NCBI GenBank assembly: GCA_026120185.1 | Contig: JANUWF010003380.1 | Coordinates: 999,501 to 1,063,500, forward strand | Direction of reading: 5' to 3' | From: Voacanga thouarsii | Taxonomy: Eukaryota; Streptophyta; Magnoliopsida; Gentianales; Apocynaceae | DNA: 64,000 nt | In this document: positions 12,373 to 23,975 of the stretch, piece by piece | Layout: each line of letters opens with the position of its first letter | How positions within the stretch are numbered: position 1 is the stretch's first letter | Position numbers and translations under genes: made by a program | The notes under the pieces: generated by a model | What the model was told of the DNA's origin: nothing | Database searches by the model: none | Seen by the model: only the letters and a program-made list of their open reading frames with translations

Positions 12373-13354
12373 ATGTAAAATTGGATGGTATATTATCTAG
12401 TAATTTCAAATAATTGTAAAAAATCAAATAATTAATTATGTAACCTTTAGAACTTTGGCTAAACCATAATTTCAACTATGTAAATAATTAATTATACATA
12501 ATAATTCCATTAAATTGACAAATATAATTAAAAAATCACTTTGAAAGAACTTGGCATTCAAGTCATTTATATTGTCAAATAATTTGAAAAATATTATTTC
12601 CAGCAAAAACATTCATTTGAGGCTTCGGGCTATGAAAGCGACTCCTCCAAACGCAGCCTCATAATCCCATTATTTTCTTTCATGAACTAATTTCCGGTTT
12701 AAATTATTTACGATTCAATAAGAATTCAACCAACTTTGGACAAGAGAAATTGTATTTATTTCCACTGACAGTTTTTTCATTTAAATAAGAAAGTAACTTT
12801 TGATCTACGATTCGACGTTGCTACTTTAGAGCATAGTACTACTTAATACAATGCTATAGTTACTAATAGTAGGAAAATTGAAGCTTTATGGTGGAGGCTA
12901 GTTATTGGATGCAATGGATCCGTGAGATTCTCATCCTTATGGTGTAGAGATATAAATTAAATTAAATTTTCTTACTTGCTAAAACTTGTCTCCAATGAAT
13001 ACCGAGTCAATTTAGCATAGTCCCTTTCAATCTTTTATAAGTCGCCCATTTACTAATTTTTTTGAGTGCGTATTAAGTGAAACCTACTTTGTTATCTTTT
13101 AATTAAAAAAAAAAAATCTAAAAATAGCTCTTAAGGCATATGATATAACGATAAAAGGCGAGTTTGTAGATGATAATATTCCTATACAAGATCCCACAGT
13201 AGGATGGCAGAGGCACTTGAAATAAACATATTGTTAAATTAAACTTCTACTTCCATTTTTTTTTATTTGAAGAATAGGAGTTTTTAAAAAAATTCCTTAA
13301 AAATTTACCTTTCATCTCCCCAATTTTTTTTATAAAAAAATTGTAACATCTCTC

Positions 13355-13356
<2 letters not shown>

Positions 13357-13399
<43 letters not shown>
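13357..13399. repeat. (TA)n microsatellite
   Basis: Uninterrupted TA dinucleotides over about 43 bases. Confidence 0.9.
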
Positions 13400-13406
<7 letters not shown>

Positions 13407-14410
13407 ATTCATCCCTAACCCTAAATTTCTAATTTCATTCTTGACTAATCAATCATTCTTGTTATTAACCTCTCTAATTATAATAAGAATAATGTAATAA
13501 TTTATTTATAATTAAATATTTAATTTAAATCAAATTAAAACACTCAACTCATGACAAAAGGAATATTATAATACTTAAAGGCTAAGGCAAACCTAAAAAG
13601 GGATGTCTTTTAACTTAAAAGGAAATAAAAGTAAAAGATGTTCATGCCAAGTACAAATTTTCATATGCATCTCTTCTTTTTTCCAACTTAAAAAAACAAA
13701 AGCAATAGTGGAAAGTCTAAAGAGAGGAAGAATCAGAAGAACATCTTTTCTACATGAAACTTTTATTGTTCAAAGGTCACTGGATAGTCCAGCTGTTGCT
13801 TCTCCATCTAGCCTCCACCACAGGCTGATTAATCTAAGATTGGGGAAAAGCAACAGAGGGAACAGTACTTCTAAATTATTTCAAATTATGAGTTTTAGCC
13901 TTAGGATATTGGCAATGTCTAATAAGGAGGAAATGTTCAGTACATTCCTAACACTCCACATGCAAAAGATTCTTTTATTTGCTGTACACTCGAATGAATA
14001 ACTTTTGCCCCTTAAAAATTTGGATTGTCAACTCATATGGGAAAATGATGCTCATTAATGATCAATGGTGGCCAAGGTAAAATGAGTTGGTTAGTGAAGT
14101 TTTTATTGCCTTTTCGATTTGGTAGTCATTAAATATGTATATTTATCTCTTTCTTTCTAAATTATAAATACGTTACCAAATAATTTGGTGCAGCAAATTG
14201 AATGAAAAAATTGAGAGTTCTATTCCTATTTCTATTTTTCCACACCCATCTTTTAGGCTTTTTCTTTTAAAGTGTTCATTTTTTGGATGAAAACAATATT
14301 AGCTCGATACATTTCCAACTCCCGATCTAGCTTTTATTAGGGAAAAAAAAATTGAAATGCATATTACTTTCATAGTTCTAAAATTAATTTATATTTAATT
14401 TTAAAAAAAT

Positions 14411-14660
14411 AATACTACTTCCGTTTCACAATATAAATCATTTTATAAAAATTTATTACTTTTTTCCAAATCTATCTTTCTCTACCATCCCTTTCTTTCT
14501 ACTAATCATAACCTAACTCTCTTCAATTATTAAAATAAATAGAAACTTAATTAGAAAAACATTTGAAATTTTAATTTTAAAATTATTTAAAATTTAAAAC
14601 ATTTAATTTCTATGTATAAGTCTAAAACAACTTAATAATATTTACTAAAGAAAAGATTTA
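14411..14660. mobile_element. Degenerate Stowaway-like MITE end
   Basis: The segment begins TACTACTTCCGTTTCACAAT, close to the TACTCTCTCCGTCC.. terminus of the better-preserved MITE at 43877. The opposite inverted end is not clear, so this is a truncated or strongly diverged copy. Confidence 0.35.
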
Positions 14661-15246
14661 CTTTTTAAGTGTGAATGGTTCATGAACCCTCACCGACTAT
14701 ACTCTAATTGTAACGAGTAACGGCTGCTATGGAGGGAAAAAAGTTCAACGGGAATAAAAGAGCCCGAAGCCCAATCACCTGTCTCGTAATTCCAGGTGCG
14801 CTTTCCACTTTAGCGTCGGCCATTCGCTGTCATATGGGCCCAATTCTTTTGCCTTCTTAAGCCGCTTCTTTTACCTGTCAACGGTTCCACCTGATCCAAA
14901 ACCTTCCATTTTGAAACCTCGCCAAAAACCATCAGGTTCCCCTTCACCCCCGCTGTCCCCACCCGGGAAAAAAGGGAGCACAGTATTAGTTTCTGAAGAT
15001 AACAAACAAAGATGTCTAAGATCAGAAGATAATTGACAAGAAATTTGCATTCCCACTAAAATACAGTCAATGTTTTGGCATCATTGTAATACATTTTAAT
15101 ACAAGGGCTGCATATCAACTCAAGAAATTCCCAAAGCTCAAACTATATTTTAGGCCTTTTTCATAATAATTAAAAGAACCCAATATACAAACTTGATATA
15201 ACCAAAGTGCAGAAAATATTAAATTCCATGATGAACATATATGAGA

Positions 15247-18200
15247 CTAACAAGACCAAAGCTGTGAGAGATATTTGCCCTTTTGGCATGCCATGATGCA
15301 CTCTAGTGCAACTTCTCTTAGCTCTTTCTCAATATCTTCAACGGGCAGCGTGGCATCAATAATCTACAAATAGTGAAGCAAAAAGCAAGCTCAGACATAG
15401 AGTTTAGTAGAGGGATAGGTTCCACATATTAGAATGCATAACCACAGCAATATCTTAAGTCCGATCAGTTATTTTGACAAATAAAAACCTAAATAGCTAA
15501 TAGTTTAGTGGAAGCACATGACTGGAACAGTGTTGTCCGAGAAGATTTAAAAGTTATCTTAATCACAAGAACCATATTGGGTACATAGACAACTCCAAGG
15601 AGCCAACACATTGAAGTTGACAACACAAATTTCTGGAAATGGAGACCTTGAAATTTGTGTCATAAAATGGGATTACTTACTGTGTTTGAAATTAATGAGA
15701 AAAGAATGCAAAAGATTGTTACCTTCCAGGAGGCATCATGAAGAGTCTGATAAGATTGAGCAACTTTCGTTTGGAACTCAAGCTTCTCATATCTCTCACC
15801 TCCATAACCCCCTCTTTCAGCAGCTTTCTAATTATCAAATGAGAACTGAATCAGATAAACTAGGGGGGAAAAAGGGGGGGAGTCAAGGGTTAGATAAAGT
15901 TACATTTAAATAGAGGTAGAAACACGATATACAAACCTAGTAGAATTAACATCCCATTGCACGGGGCTGATAAGGACAAGAGACTTACATGCTTTCCAAG
16001 TGGATAAAGAAGTCAATCATCAACACAACTAAAAAAATTAACCAGACTCGTCCAAACAAAAATTGGCTAGAACCTTTGGGAAAGAACTTGAAATTCAACA
16101 CGGGGCAGGTAGATTATAGAACTAAAAGCATATTGATATCTCTCACTAGTCCATGTTGCATTGGGAAGTAACAATAAAGCCTTCGTACAGCCACAATTTC
16201 GAATATACTTATCCAGAACACGAATCCCCCACTCCCTACTTGTTGAGCTTAAGTGTTTCCAAAGCAATACTTCAAATTCACATTACCAAACATAAAGTTT
16301 ATCTTAATCCTTGCTAAAACATCATAACGAGCTAAAATATAAAACATAACTGCAGAACAAGGAATACCTCTGGGGTTATGTCAAGGTAAACCACCAAATC
16401 TGGAGCTAACAACCCCATCTCAGGAGCCTGAACAAAAAAGATGATATTCTTTACTTGCAAATTGAGAATTAGATTTTACAGGAAATTCCGAAGGTCTTTA
16501 CCTTGCACCATTCAATGCCAAGTCCCTTTGCAGAAGAGAAAGCTACTCCAGAATATGAATAGCGGTCAACTATGAGAGTGGTTCCACTCCTCAGCTTAGC
16601 CTCCATTAATGACCTGCAATCAAGCACTAAATTTGACTTTATATCTCCATTGGACAGCTTAGTATCTAAAATTTAAACAACAAGAAGCAGCACAAGCCAT
16701 CCCAACTGTTGGACAAAGAACAATTTATGCATGTTTTTTGAAGGGATCTCCTGACATAATGTTGGAGCAGGATTCAACCCTCCACAAAAAGGAAAAGAAG
16801 AAACATCCCTAGCTTTCTTCAAGAACCTTGACCTTTTAAAGTGACCACAAATAACTTAGCATCAATCATAGGCTTACAAAGTCCTAGTAGGATATCATTT
16901 CTTCCATTTCATACTGCTTCTTTTGCTGTTATTTTAGGCAGCATTTACTTTTGGATTTTTTGATGAAATATTGTGTCTCAATGCAAATGAGTATAAATTA
17001 CACCCCAGACTATCTTTTCACCCTCTTTCTCTTCCATTTCCATTCTTTCTATGCTTTACTGAATCATTTTACACCTCAACACAGGACCACATATTACATT
17101 CTTTTCAGTCCTTTCAACCAGCATAGCCGTCTACCTGAATTCCCCTTGGATGACGTTTTTTCTAGGGTGAAGTTGAATTATTTCAATTCAATTCTATCAT
17201 AAATGTGAAATCAATAATGATTTATAACAATCCTCAATCCACACTATATCAAATCCAGGGAATTGCTTCAATTCTCTCAAACATTACAAATATTTAAATA
17301 CCATAATACATTTAAAATATTGTGGTTAACGTAATGTAGGATGGAAGAAGACTCTGCTAAAAGTTTATATGTTATCCAAACAAACCAAAGAATGCATGTC
17401 AAGTTGTCATCTAAAGAATAACTATGTTCAATATAAAACAGAGATAGAGAGAGAACCTTTTCTCCCATCGATTGGCACTGAAGAGTAGATGAATGGTATG
17501 ATCATCTAATTGTGATTCATTGGAAAGATACGAAGAAATCATCTGCCCAACACTTGTAGTTCTATCAGGAAATCTCCATGATTCAACTGAATGTCCCAGC
17601 CCGTCCAAGTATGAAAATAGCCTGCTTGACTGTGAGGTCTTCCCACATCGGTCCAAACCTTCCAGAACAATCAAAGCCCCCCTTGAATTGTTGGTATGGT
17701 GATTCTCCATGTAGATTTTTCTAAATGAACACTTAAATGGGAACTTCAAACTGAAACGAGAATTCAATGATTGAGAGGGCACTACTATCCTCGTGATATG
17801 CCTAAATCTGAAAGATAACGAAAATAAGGGAAAAAAATTTACATTAACAAATGAATTTTTGTAGAACAATAACCTTTTTCAGCACAAAATATACAAAATG
17901 AATGATTCAAAATTTGTATTTATTTGTCTATTTCAATAACTCTGCATATTATCCAGAAGCAAGCAAGATCAAGTTTGACAGGGACAGAGAAACTGCCAAA
18001 TCAATCAAAAAAATAAGTAATATCAAGTACAAAAATATGAGAGCAATAGAGTGGTAGTAAGGTAATGACCGTTAATGACTTGCTTTCAACTGTTTTGAGT
18101 TGGATCCACATGCTTAATCTAAGCACCTAAAGGTGACCGATCAAGGAGCATCAAAATCCTCTTTAGATCTAAAAGATCTAAAAATTAACATATAGTAAAT

Positions 18201-18426
18201 CACTAGAAAAATAGAAAAAGCAACTTCTATTGTGTACAACTCTTGTACAGTTCCTGTAAAATCAATCCTTTTTATCTCTTTTGTGAGGGTATTATATAAA
18301 ACTTCAATTCAGTTTCAGTATTTTGATAACTGTCATAGTTCCATGATAACGAGCGAATGCAGCAAATTTATGAAAAATTAGTTTAGGGTAAACTTACATA
18401 GAGCTAGAAAGCGAGAGAGCAGGCAT
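15247..18426 (-). CDS. TMPK: Thymidylate kinase (dTMP kinase), probably dual-targeted
   Basis: Catalyses ATP-dependent dTMP to dTDP in DNA-precursor synthesis. Coding exons by splice consensus and phase: 18426-18398, 17807-17457, 16613-16502, 16427-16368, 15827-15723 and 15363-15247, giving 257 residues, near the usual plant length. Motifs: P-loop GLDRCGKTS at residues 60-68, VDRYSYSGVAFS at about 152-163 (the DR[YH] motif), and an Arg/Gly-rich lid ERGGYGGERYE at about 188-198. It resembles Arabidopsis ZEUS1. The tiny first exon starts MPALSLSSS, and the first 42 residues are rich in Ser, Arg and Phe with few acids, as in a mitochondrial presequence. A second in-frame Met at residue 43 (MENHH, at about 17711) would give the cytosolic/nuclear form. 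All junctions keep frame and the gene looks intact. Exon limits are inferred by eye. Confidence 0.92.
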
Positions 18427-19693
18427 GAACCGTATCCTTCCCAACCTGCAAATTGAATTATAACCAGAAATAGGTAAACAATAATCCAGATCCCGTGGAG
18501 AATATGAAATTCGATAAAAAAAACACTAAACAATTATGCATAATCGATGAGCTTTTCATGGTAAATTAGGGTTTAGCAGAGGATGAACCTGCTTAAGAGG
18601 CCATTGCTTCGATGCAGTGAACGTTTGATGATTGAAGCCAATATAAAAGAAGCGCGCCGAAATTGGGTGTTTCCCCCTTCTTCCCTCTTTAAAATTTCAA
18701 TCAACTGCGCGCCACGACAGCAACCTGCAGTAATGCAAATGCAATTCGGGGTAGAGGAGCTGGATTGGGAGAGTGGTCCTATTGGACCTATCGAAACATG
18801 GATCAGGATCGCACATATCCGATCATAAAACTAGGCCCAAAAGGGCTAGCATTATGGGCCGTACGATAAGCTGAGATTTAAATGTTATAACAGGTTTTTA
18901 ACAAATATTTCTTGTAAAATAATTAAGTATTTAATATTATTAATTATTAAATATATTTAATTAAATACATAATTAATTTAATTTAATTATATAACAGGTC
19001 TTATAAATCTATTTAGTAAAGTTTTAAAGGAATAAATGGTTCTCACCCAAAAAAATAACACTCTTGGATTTCTATCTCTAATATTGATTTGAATAACATA
19101 TTTAAATAGTATTTACTTATGATGAAATTACTTTTTATACTTATTATTAATAAATAAATAAATTAGTGACGAAACCTACACATTAGTGGAGCTTGTATAA
19201 TTTAAATTAAGGAAATAAAATTAGTTGTGGAGGTTTAAATAGAAAATATATTTATTTTAATAAATTTGAACATTTCAAAATAAAAGTATAGACAATTAAT
19301 TATGAAATAGTAGTAGAATACTCTTCTTGCCAAAAAGAAAAAAAAGGGGGGGGGGCGCAAACAAATGTAAACACAGTAAATTTTGTTTCAATGGATGCAA
19401 TACTATATCCGAATAATTAAATATTTAGAAAAAACATTTGATCAAAACTGACTAATATAATTACAAAAGTTAATGATTAGACTCGTGTATTAATAAAGAC
19501 TGTATATTTTAAATTAATTAATTACAATATATATATTTAATAAAAATAAAAAACTTAATTTCATACGAAATAATCAGCAAAATTTGAGATTTGAATAATT
19601 AACAAATGAACCATTGGTGGAAACACAACATTTAGGTGTAAATAAAAAGCATGATAGGAAGTTTGAGCTTTGATTCATCTGAGTTGAGCTTAA
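18427..19693. other. TMPK promoter region and AT-rich spacer
   Basis: The stretch 18560-18830 should hold the TMPK 5' UTR and promoter. It carries two GCGCGCC motifs, annotated separately. An 81-codon plus-strand frame at 18583 overlaps this promoter and resembles nothing I know. From about 18880 on the DNA is AT-rich with a G-run near 19346 and no visible gene. Confidence 0.5.
18652..18713. promoter_or_regulatory. Two GCGCGCC motifs upstream of TMPK (E2F-like)
   Basis: GCGCGCC occurs at 18652-18658 and again at 18707-18713, upstream of the TMPK start codon. GGCGCG cores flanked by T-rich DNA resemble E2F sites, which would fit S-phase expression of a DNA-precursor enzyme. Neither matches the strict TTTSSCGC consensus. 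Confidence 0.3.
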
Positions 19694-20289
19694 TGTTACG
19701 TCCCAGTCAAGGAATGACCTTACATACAATACCCTAAAATAGAGTACCGAACCCATAATTGAACATAACAAATAACTCAAAACTTTTTAATCAGACTAAA
19801 TAATAACTGAACTTCAAAGTGCGAAATCTTCCAAGTACATTCGAGAAATAATCAAAACGTCATAACTAGAATTATTCTAACTAATTGAGATCTGTAACAT
19901 AAATCAGAGGTTCTGAGACTCTCAATCAACTACCACTCTGAACCTTCCTCAAACCACTCGTCCAACTCCTCCTCCTCTAACTGATATTCTACAAAATGAT
20001 AATAAATTGGTGAATTTACTAACTCAGTAAAGAAAATATAACTTTTATGGGATTGAATATGTTACTAATAACTATTCTTCACAAAATGTTTAAAACACAT
20101 TCTCCGTTTACGGAAAGAAATTCTTTATGGTGAGTTGGATTACATTTCCAAGAACAAAGAGTGAACATCGAACAATACAAGGATAGCTCTCAAGATAAAA
20201 TTTAAGCACTCTTAAACTTCTAACAAATTCACATTAGTTCCCAAGAAAATAAAATCGCAAGCACAGGGTATAGTTGGCAATGGTACAAA

Positions 20290-20465
20290 GGAGAGAAACG
20301 GCACCAGCTTGGCGCTGTTGAGTGTCCCGACGGATTATAGAAAGCAATCGGTGTCAGTTCCAACAAGTGAGGCAGCGTCGGCTCTCCTCAGGTAAACCAC
20401 CTGATAGAAGATAGAGTGTAGCCGGCGCAGGTTTCAAAGAGTGAAGCGGTGCCGACTTGCTTCAA
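20290..20465. repeat. Degenerate tandem repeats in the solo LTR
   Basis: Three related GC-richer stretches of about 60 bases contain variations of a GGTGCCGAC..GC/GGCACCAGC theme with AGTGAGGCAGC or AGTGAAGCGG linkers. They are strongly diverged. Confidence 0.4.
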
Positions 20466-20739
20466 GAACAGGGAAGAACAATCCAAAAAACGGAGTGAAA
20501 TAGAGCACAACTTGGTCATACATTGGGTTTCACAAGGCCTCAGGGAAAACAAGAAAAATAACACAACTTACCACCTTTTTTAAGTAAAACATACTCTGAA
20601 CCCACACACACCCCAAAACACAACTGATTATATAACGAATTACAGAATCTGATACATGCTTGGGTAAGGTTTCGGTTTATTGATATCAGCTCCTAACAAT
20701 TATATCGCGTTAGGAGAATAGTTTGAACTGCAACTATGT

Positions 20740-20815
20740 ACTGTATCCCCTAGCAAGGGCCTTATAACTGGAAATCAGGTATTGTATCCCCCTAACCAAG
20801 GGCCTTATAACAGAT
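20740..20815. repeat. Imperfect two-copy tandem repeat
   Basis: TGTATCCCC..AAGGGCCTTATAAC occurs twice with about 36-base spacing within the solo LTR. Confidence 0.65.
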
Positions 20816-21941
20816 ATTATGAATTTCCCCCAAAAACAACCACAAGCATCAATCGATTCCATAACACAATACTGACTTAAAACATAATTCACTTTGCACA
20901 ATTTCATCCAAACAACCACAATACTTAAAGTATTAAATATACATCATACTCAATCCGTTTTAATAATACTAAAATAACATTCATTGACAAAAATTTCATA
21001 ATTTGATATTCGAAAATCAGAAAGTTAGAAAACGCAGGAAACCTATAAATCCTTTACGAGTCAATACAAAGATCAAACCAATCCACAATCTTCAATTTAT
21101 GTATCAACTGTTTACAAAAACCCAAAACACACAATTAATTACCAAACTTCTAACTAATCTCCAAATTAAACCCTTACGCCCAATTCACAATAATCAATCC
21201 TCAAGCTAAAATTAACCTGATTCAAAGCACAAATATTGTAAGACTTACCTAAATTTGAAACCTCTGACACAATATCTTCACGGGGGTTCTTCTCTCTAGC
21301 TGATTTTCCGTTTCTCTAAAGCTCTCTCTACTCTGACAGGTACGTTAAATCCCAAAACATAACTGTTATTTCTTATTAATCTTATAAATCTAATAGTAAA
21401 ATAACCCCAAAGCTATCTCCTCTTACTAAAATAACTCCTAGACACATGGGCTAAACCCACCAACACATCTATAAAAAAAGAAAGGCCCGATGACGAGTTA
21501 GGTTGGGGGCTTACACTCAATATCGATTAGAATTGAGATCTAAGCTCCAAAAATAAATTAACTTGTAAAGCATCAATTGAAAGCTTGAGATATGATAATT
21601 TCAAACTAATATAGATTCAACATTCTTAAAAATTTCACCTACAATTACAAATATTACATGGTAGATAAAATTGTCATTATTTAAGATATAATTCACCTTG
21701 ATATTTAATATCATAGAAAATATTTATACAAGGTATAATATTTAAAAATTATTATATTAAATTTTATATTAAAGTGTAGTTAGATAAATATTATTGGGTA
21801 TATTTAGATTAAGATTTTTTATTCCAATCTAAAACCACTTTAATTTAAAAAATATTATATTTTATATTTTTATTTTTCAAAAACTATAATATACTTACAA
21901 TATATCATGTTTTCTTTCTTTGTTCTACTCTAAGTCCCACC

Positions 21942-22545
21942 TAGAGGTATTCATTATTTGGTTTGAACTGAAAAATCAAATCGAGTTGGCTCTAATTTCG
22001 ATTTTCGTTTTAATTTTAATGAAATTCAGTTTGGTTTTAAAATTTATATAAAAATTCGATTCATTTTTCGATTAAAATAAAAAAATCGAATTATATTTTT
22101 AAATTTTAAAATATTATAATTAATATTAAAATATTATAACTTAATAATTTATTTTTATAAATTATGATTTTTTTAAAATTTTCAACTCGATTTCAATTTT
22201 TTCTGTTCGGTTTAGTTTTGTTCAAAATAAAGCCATTAGTAACTGAGTTTAAGATCTCCATCTTTGTAATTTACATCCGTGATCATAATTTTCTACTAAA
22301 ATGTTTGTCCCAAAATTTTAAAATGTTTGGACTTTAATTTATATTACATTTTATTTAGATTTGAATTGTAATTTATATTGGACTTTACTTGTTTGGATTT
22401 AAATTTATATTAGGTTAATGGACTGCTAAACAAGGCATTCAAATCTATCAGTTTTCTTTAAAATTCAATTCGGTTCGATTTTGATAAAAAAATAAAAACT
22501 GAATAAAAATAAAAAATCGAACCAAAAACCAAATGAACACTCTTA
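21942..22545. mobile_element. Non-autonomous hAT-type MITE, 604 bp
   Basis: Left end TAGAGGTATTCATT and reverse-complemented right end TAAGAGTGTTCATT form terminal inverted repeats, both followed by TTTGGTTT-type sequence. Flanks are GTCCCACC (21934-21941) and GTCTCACC (22546-22553), an 8-bp target-site duplication with one mismatch. An 8-bp duplication and TA-starting ends fit the hAT superfamily. No coding is present. Confidence 0.7.
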
Positions 22546-22563
22546 GTCTCACCCGACCTACAG

Positions 22564-22570
22564 TATATAC

Positions 22571-22623
<53 letters not shown>
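22564..22623. repeat. (AT)n microsatellite
   Basis: About 60 bases of alternating A and T with two C interruptions near its left end. Confidence 0.9.
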
Positions 22624-22626
<3 letters not shown>

Positions 22627-23967
22627 GGAGCTGCGGAAGCTTTCTATTATAACATATGGCACTCTTCTACATTGATATTTGTCACATTGAATATAAGATT
22701 TTTTTAGAGTTTATTTTTCCTGTAAAGAATTTTAAGGGGTTTTTTTTTAAAAAATATTAGAGTTATCTGAATTCATTGAAGTCAGATAAGATATAACTTA
22801 TCTTATCTGGATTCCTATGAAGAAATTTTATCTTATCTTATTAGAGTTATCTAAATGAATTCAGATTGCTAAGGCTTGCATCTCTTATTTAAGAAACATC
22901 TTTCTAAAAGGTTAGCTGAATAGCCTGTAGCATAGTTGATTTACGGTATCCCCTCTCCTTTCTGAGAGTCTAAAAACTAAGAGCAATTGACCCATGGGCA
23001 AGGGAGTAGGAAGCATAGGTCAAAAAAGTATCACTCGCACTATGACGCATAAAGAGCAAACTTCGCCTATGATAAACTTACCAAACACTACTACAGACTA
23101 TTTCTCAGCATGTATATCATGCAATTGGAAAAACAAGCCTGATAGAGATGATAGAGATCCACAAGTTCCATCACAGATGCTGGACAGGCACGAGGCTTCT
23201 AGAAATATTGTGTAAAATCATAAGTACACATGAATTACACATTAAAACCAGTAATCCTCAGAAACCCATTTGAAATCAAACACCCACTACCATCTGGGGT
23301 GTCATACGGCACTTGCAATATTTGGTTTTCTTCATTGGATTCAGAAATTATGAAGATAAATATTTCCACTAAGATGCAGTCTATAACTTCAAATATAAGT
23401 TCAACCAGGAAAGCCATATTTCAAATCAACATGATTTCATTGACTGGAAGAATTTTCAAGAACTAATAAATGTCTGAGAACAGCATTTGCAACCAACTAA
23501 AACAAAAGCATTGATTCTTTGTGGCTACTTTAACCAACACCTCCCCCCAGGGCACACGAAATCGGGAAAAAAAAATAAAAAAAAAATTGCAGACTCGAGA
23601 TTCACAAAATGTTTAACGAACTACCAAGTGTAGGAAACATGTGTTCCTTTGCCATTTTTTAGATTTTCTTTTCCTTCTCTTTCTACCATGAAATCCATGT
23701 CAAAATTGAGGACTAAAGAAACACATTATTGCTAATACAAACCAATAAGAACCCATCAATGATTTCCCAAATCAATCTGAAACTACAAATGAAGCTATCA
23801 CCTATGAATTACTGAATTATTATTAAAAAAAGCTAAATAATTGCTAATTAAGCTTTACATTACTCCAAGAAAGCATAGTGCATAGCTAAGTCTAACTTTC
23901 CATTGAACCAATTTCATAAAAGTTTGAACTTTTATCCCAAAAGACGAAACAACCTCCATAGCAACTA
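22624..23967. other. Non-coding stretch upstream of the hAT element
   Basis: It contains a small hairpin near 22784-22812 (CAGATAAGAT paired with ATCTTATCTG) and moderate-complexity DNA at 22900-23900 without a convincing frame. Since the hAT element split this DNA from 27131 onward, it may have been the intron or 3' region of the truncated minus-strand gene at 27314-27583. I found no matching exon. Confidence 0.45.
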
Positions 23968-23975
23968 ACTGTAAT
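23968..23975 (+). repeat. Left target-site duplication ACTGTAAT
   Basis: Eight bases identical to 27123-27130 on the far side of the hAT element. Confidence 0.9.

Larger units (their letters stand above)
10147..15246. other. Long AT-rich intergenic region
   Basis: The first few hundred bases should hold the 3' UTR of the DUF7950 gene. Beyond that I see homopolymer and G/C runs (C-run near 10846; G-rich tract near 11041-11060), simple repeats annotated separately, a decayed copy of the AT-rich repeat also seen near 7770 (about 11990-12160), and a Stowaway-like terminus at about 14411. A 132-codon frame at 13603 has no family resemblance and AT-driven composition. Confidence 0.5.
19694..21515. 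mobile_element. Probable solo LTR of a retrotransposon
   Basis: The segment starts TGTTACGTCCC and ends GGGGGCTTACA, i.e. TG...CA termini about 1.8 kb apart. Five-base flanks are CTTAA (19689-19693) and CTCAA (21516-21520), a target-site duplication with one mismatch. No gag or pol coding, primer-binding site or second LTR is seen, so it is best read as a solo LTR. TGTTACGTCCC-type starts are familiar from plant Ty3/Gypsy LTRs, but the lineage is not settled. Inside are imperfect repeats at about 20290-20465 and 20740-20815. Confidence 0.6.

Noticed and set aside
13603..14001. 132-codon plus-strand frame
   Set aside because: AT-driven composition, no recognisable domain and no splice or promoter support. 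A young orphan gene cannot be excluded, but nothing supports it.
18583..18828. 81-codon plus-strand frame beginning MNLLKRPLL
   Set aside because: It overlaps the thymidylate kinase promoter and leader in the opposite direction and has no family resemblance.
22994..23466. Two short plus-strand frames and one minus-strand frame near the hAT element
   Set aside because: I tested them as missing exons of the truncated membrane-protein gene. None contains the expected LECG-type segment or basic tail.
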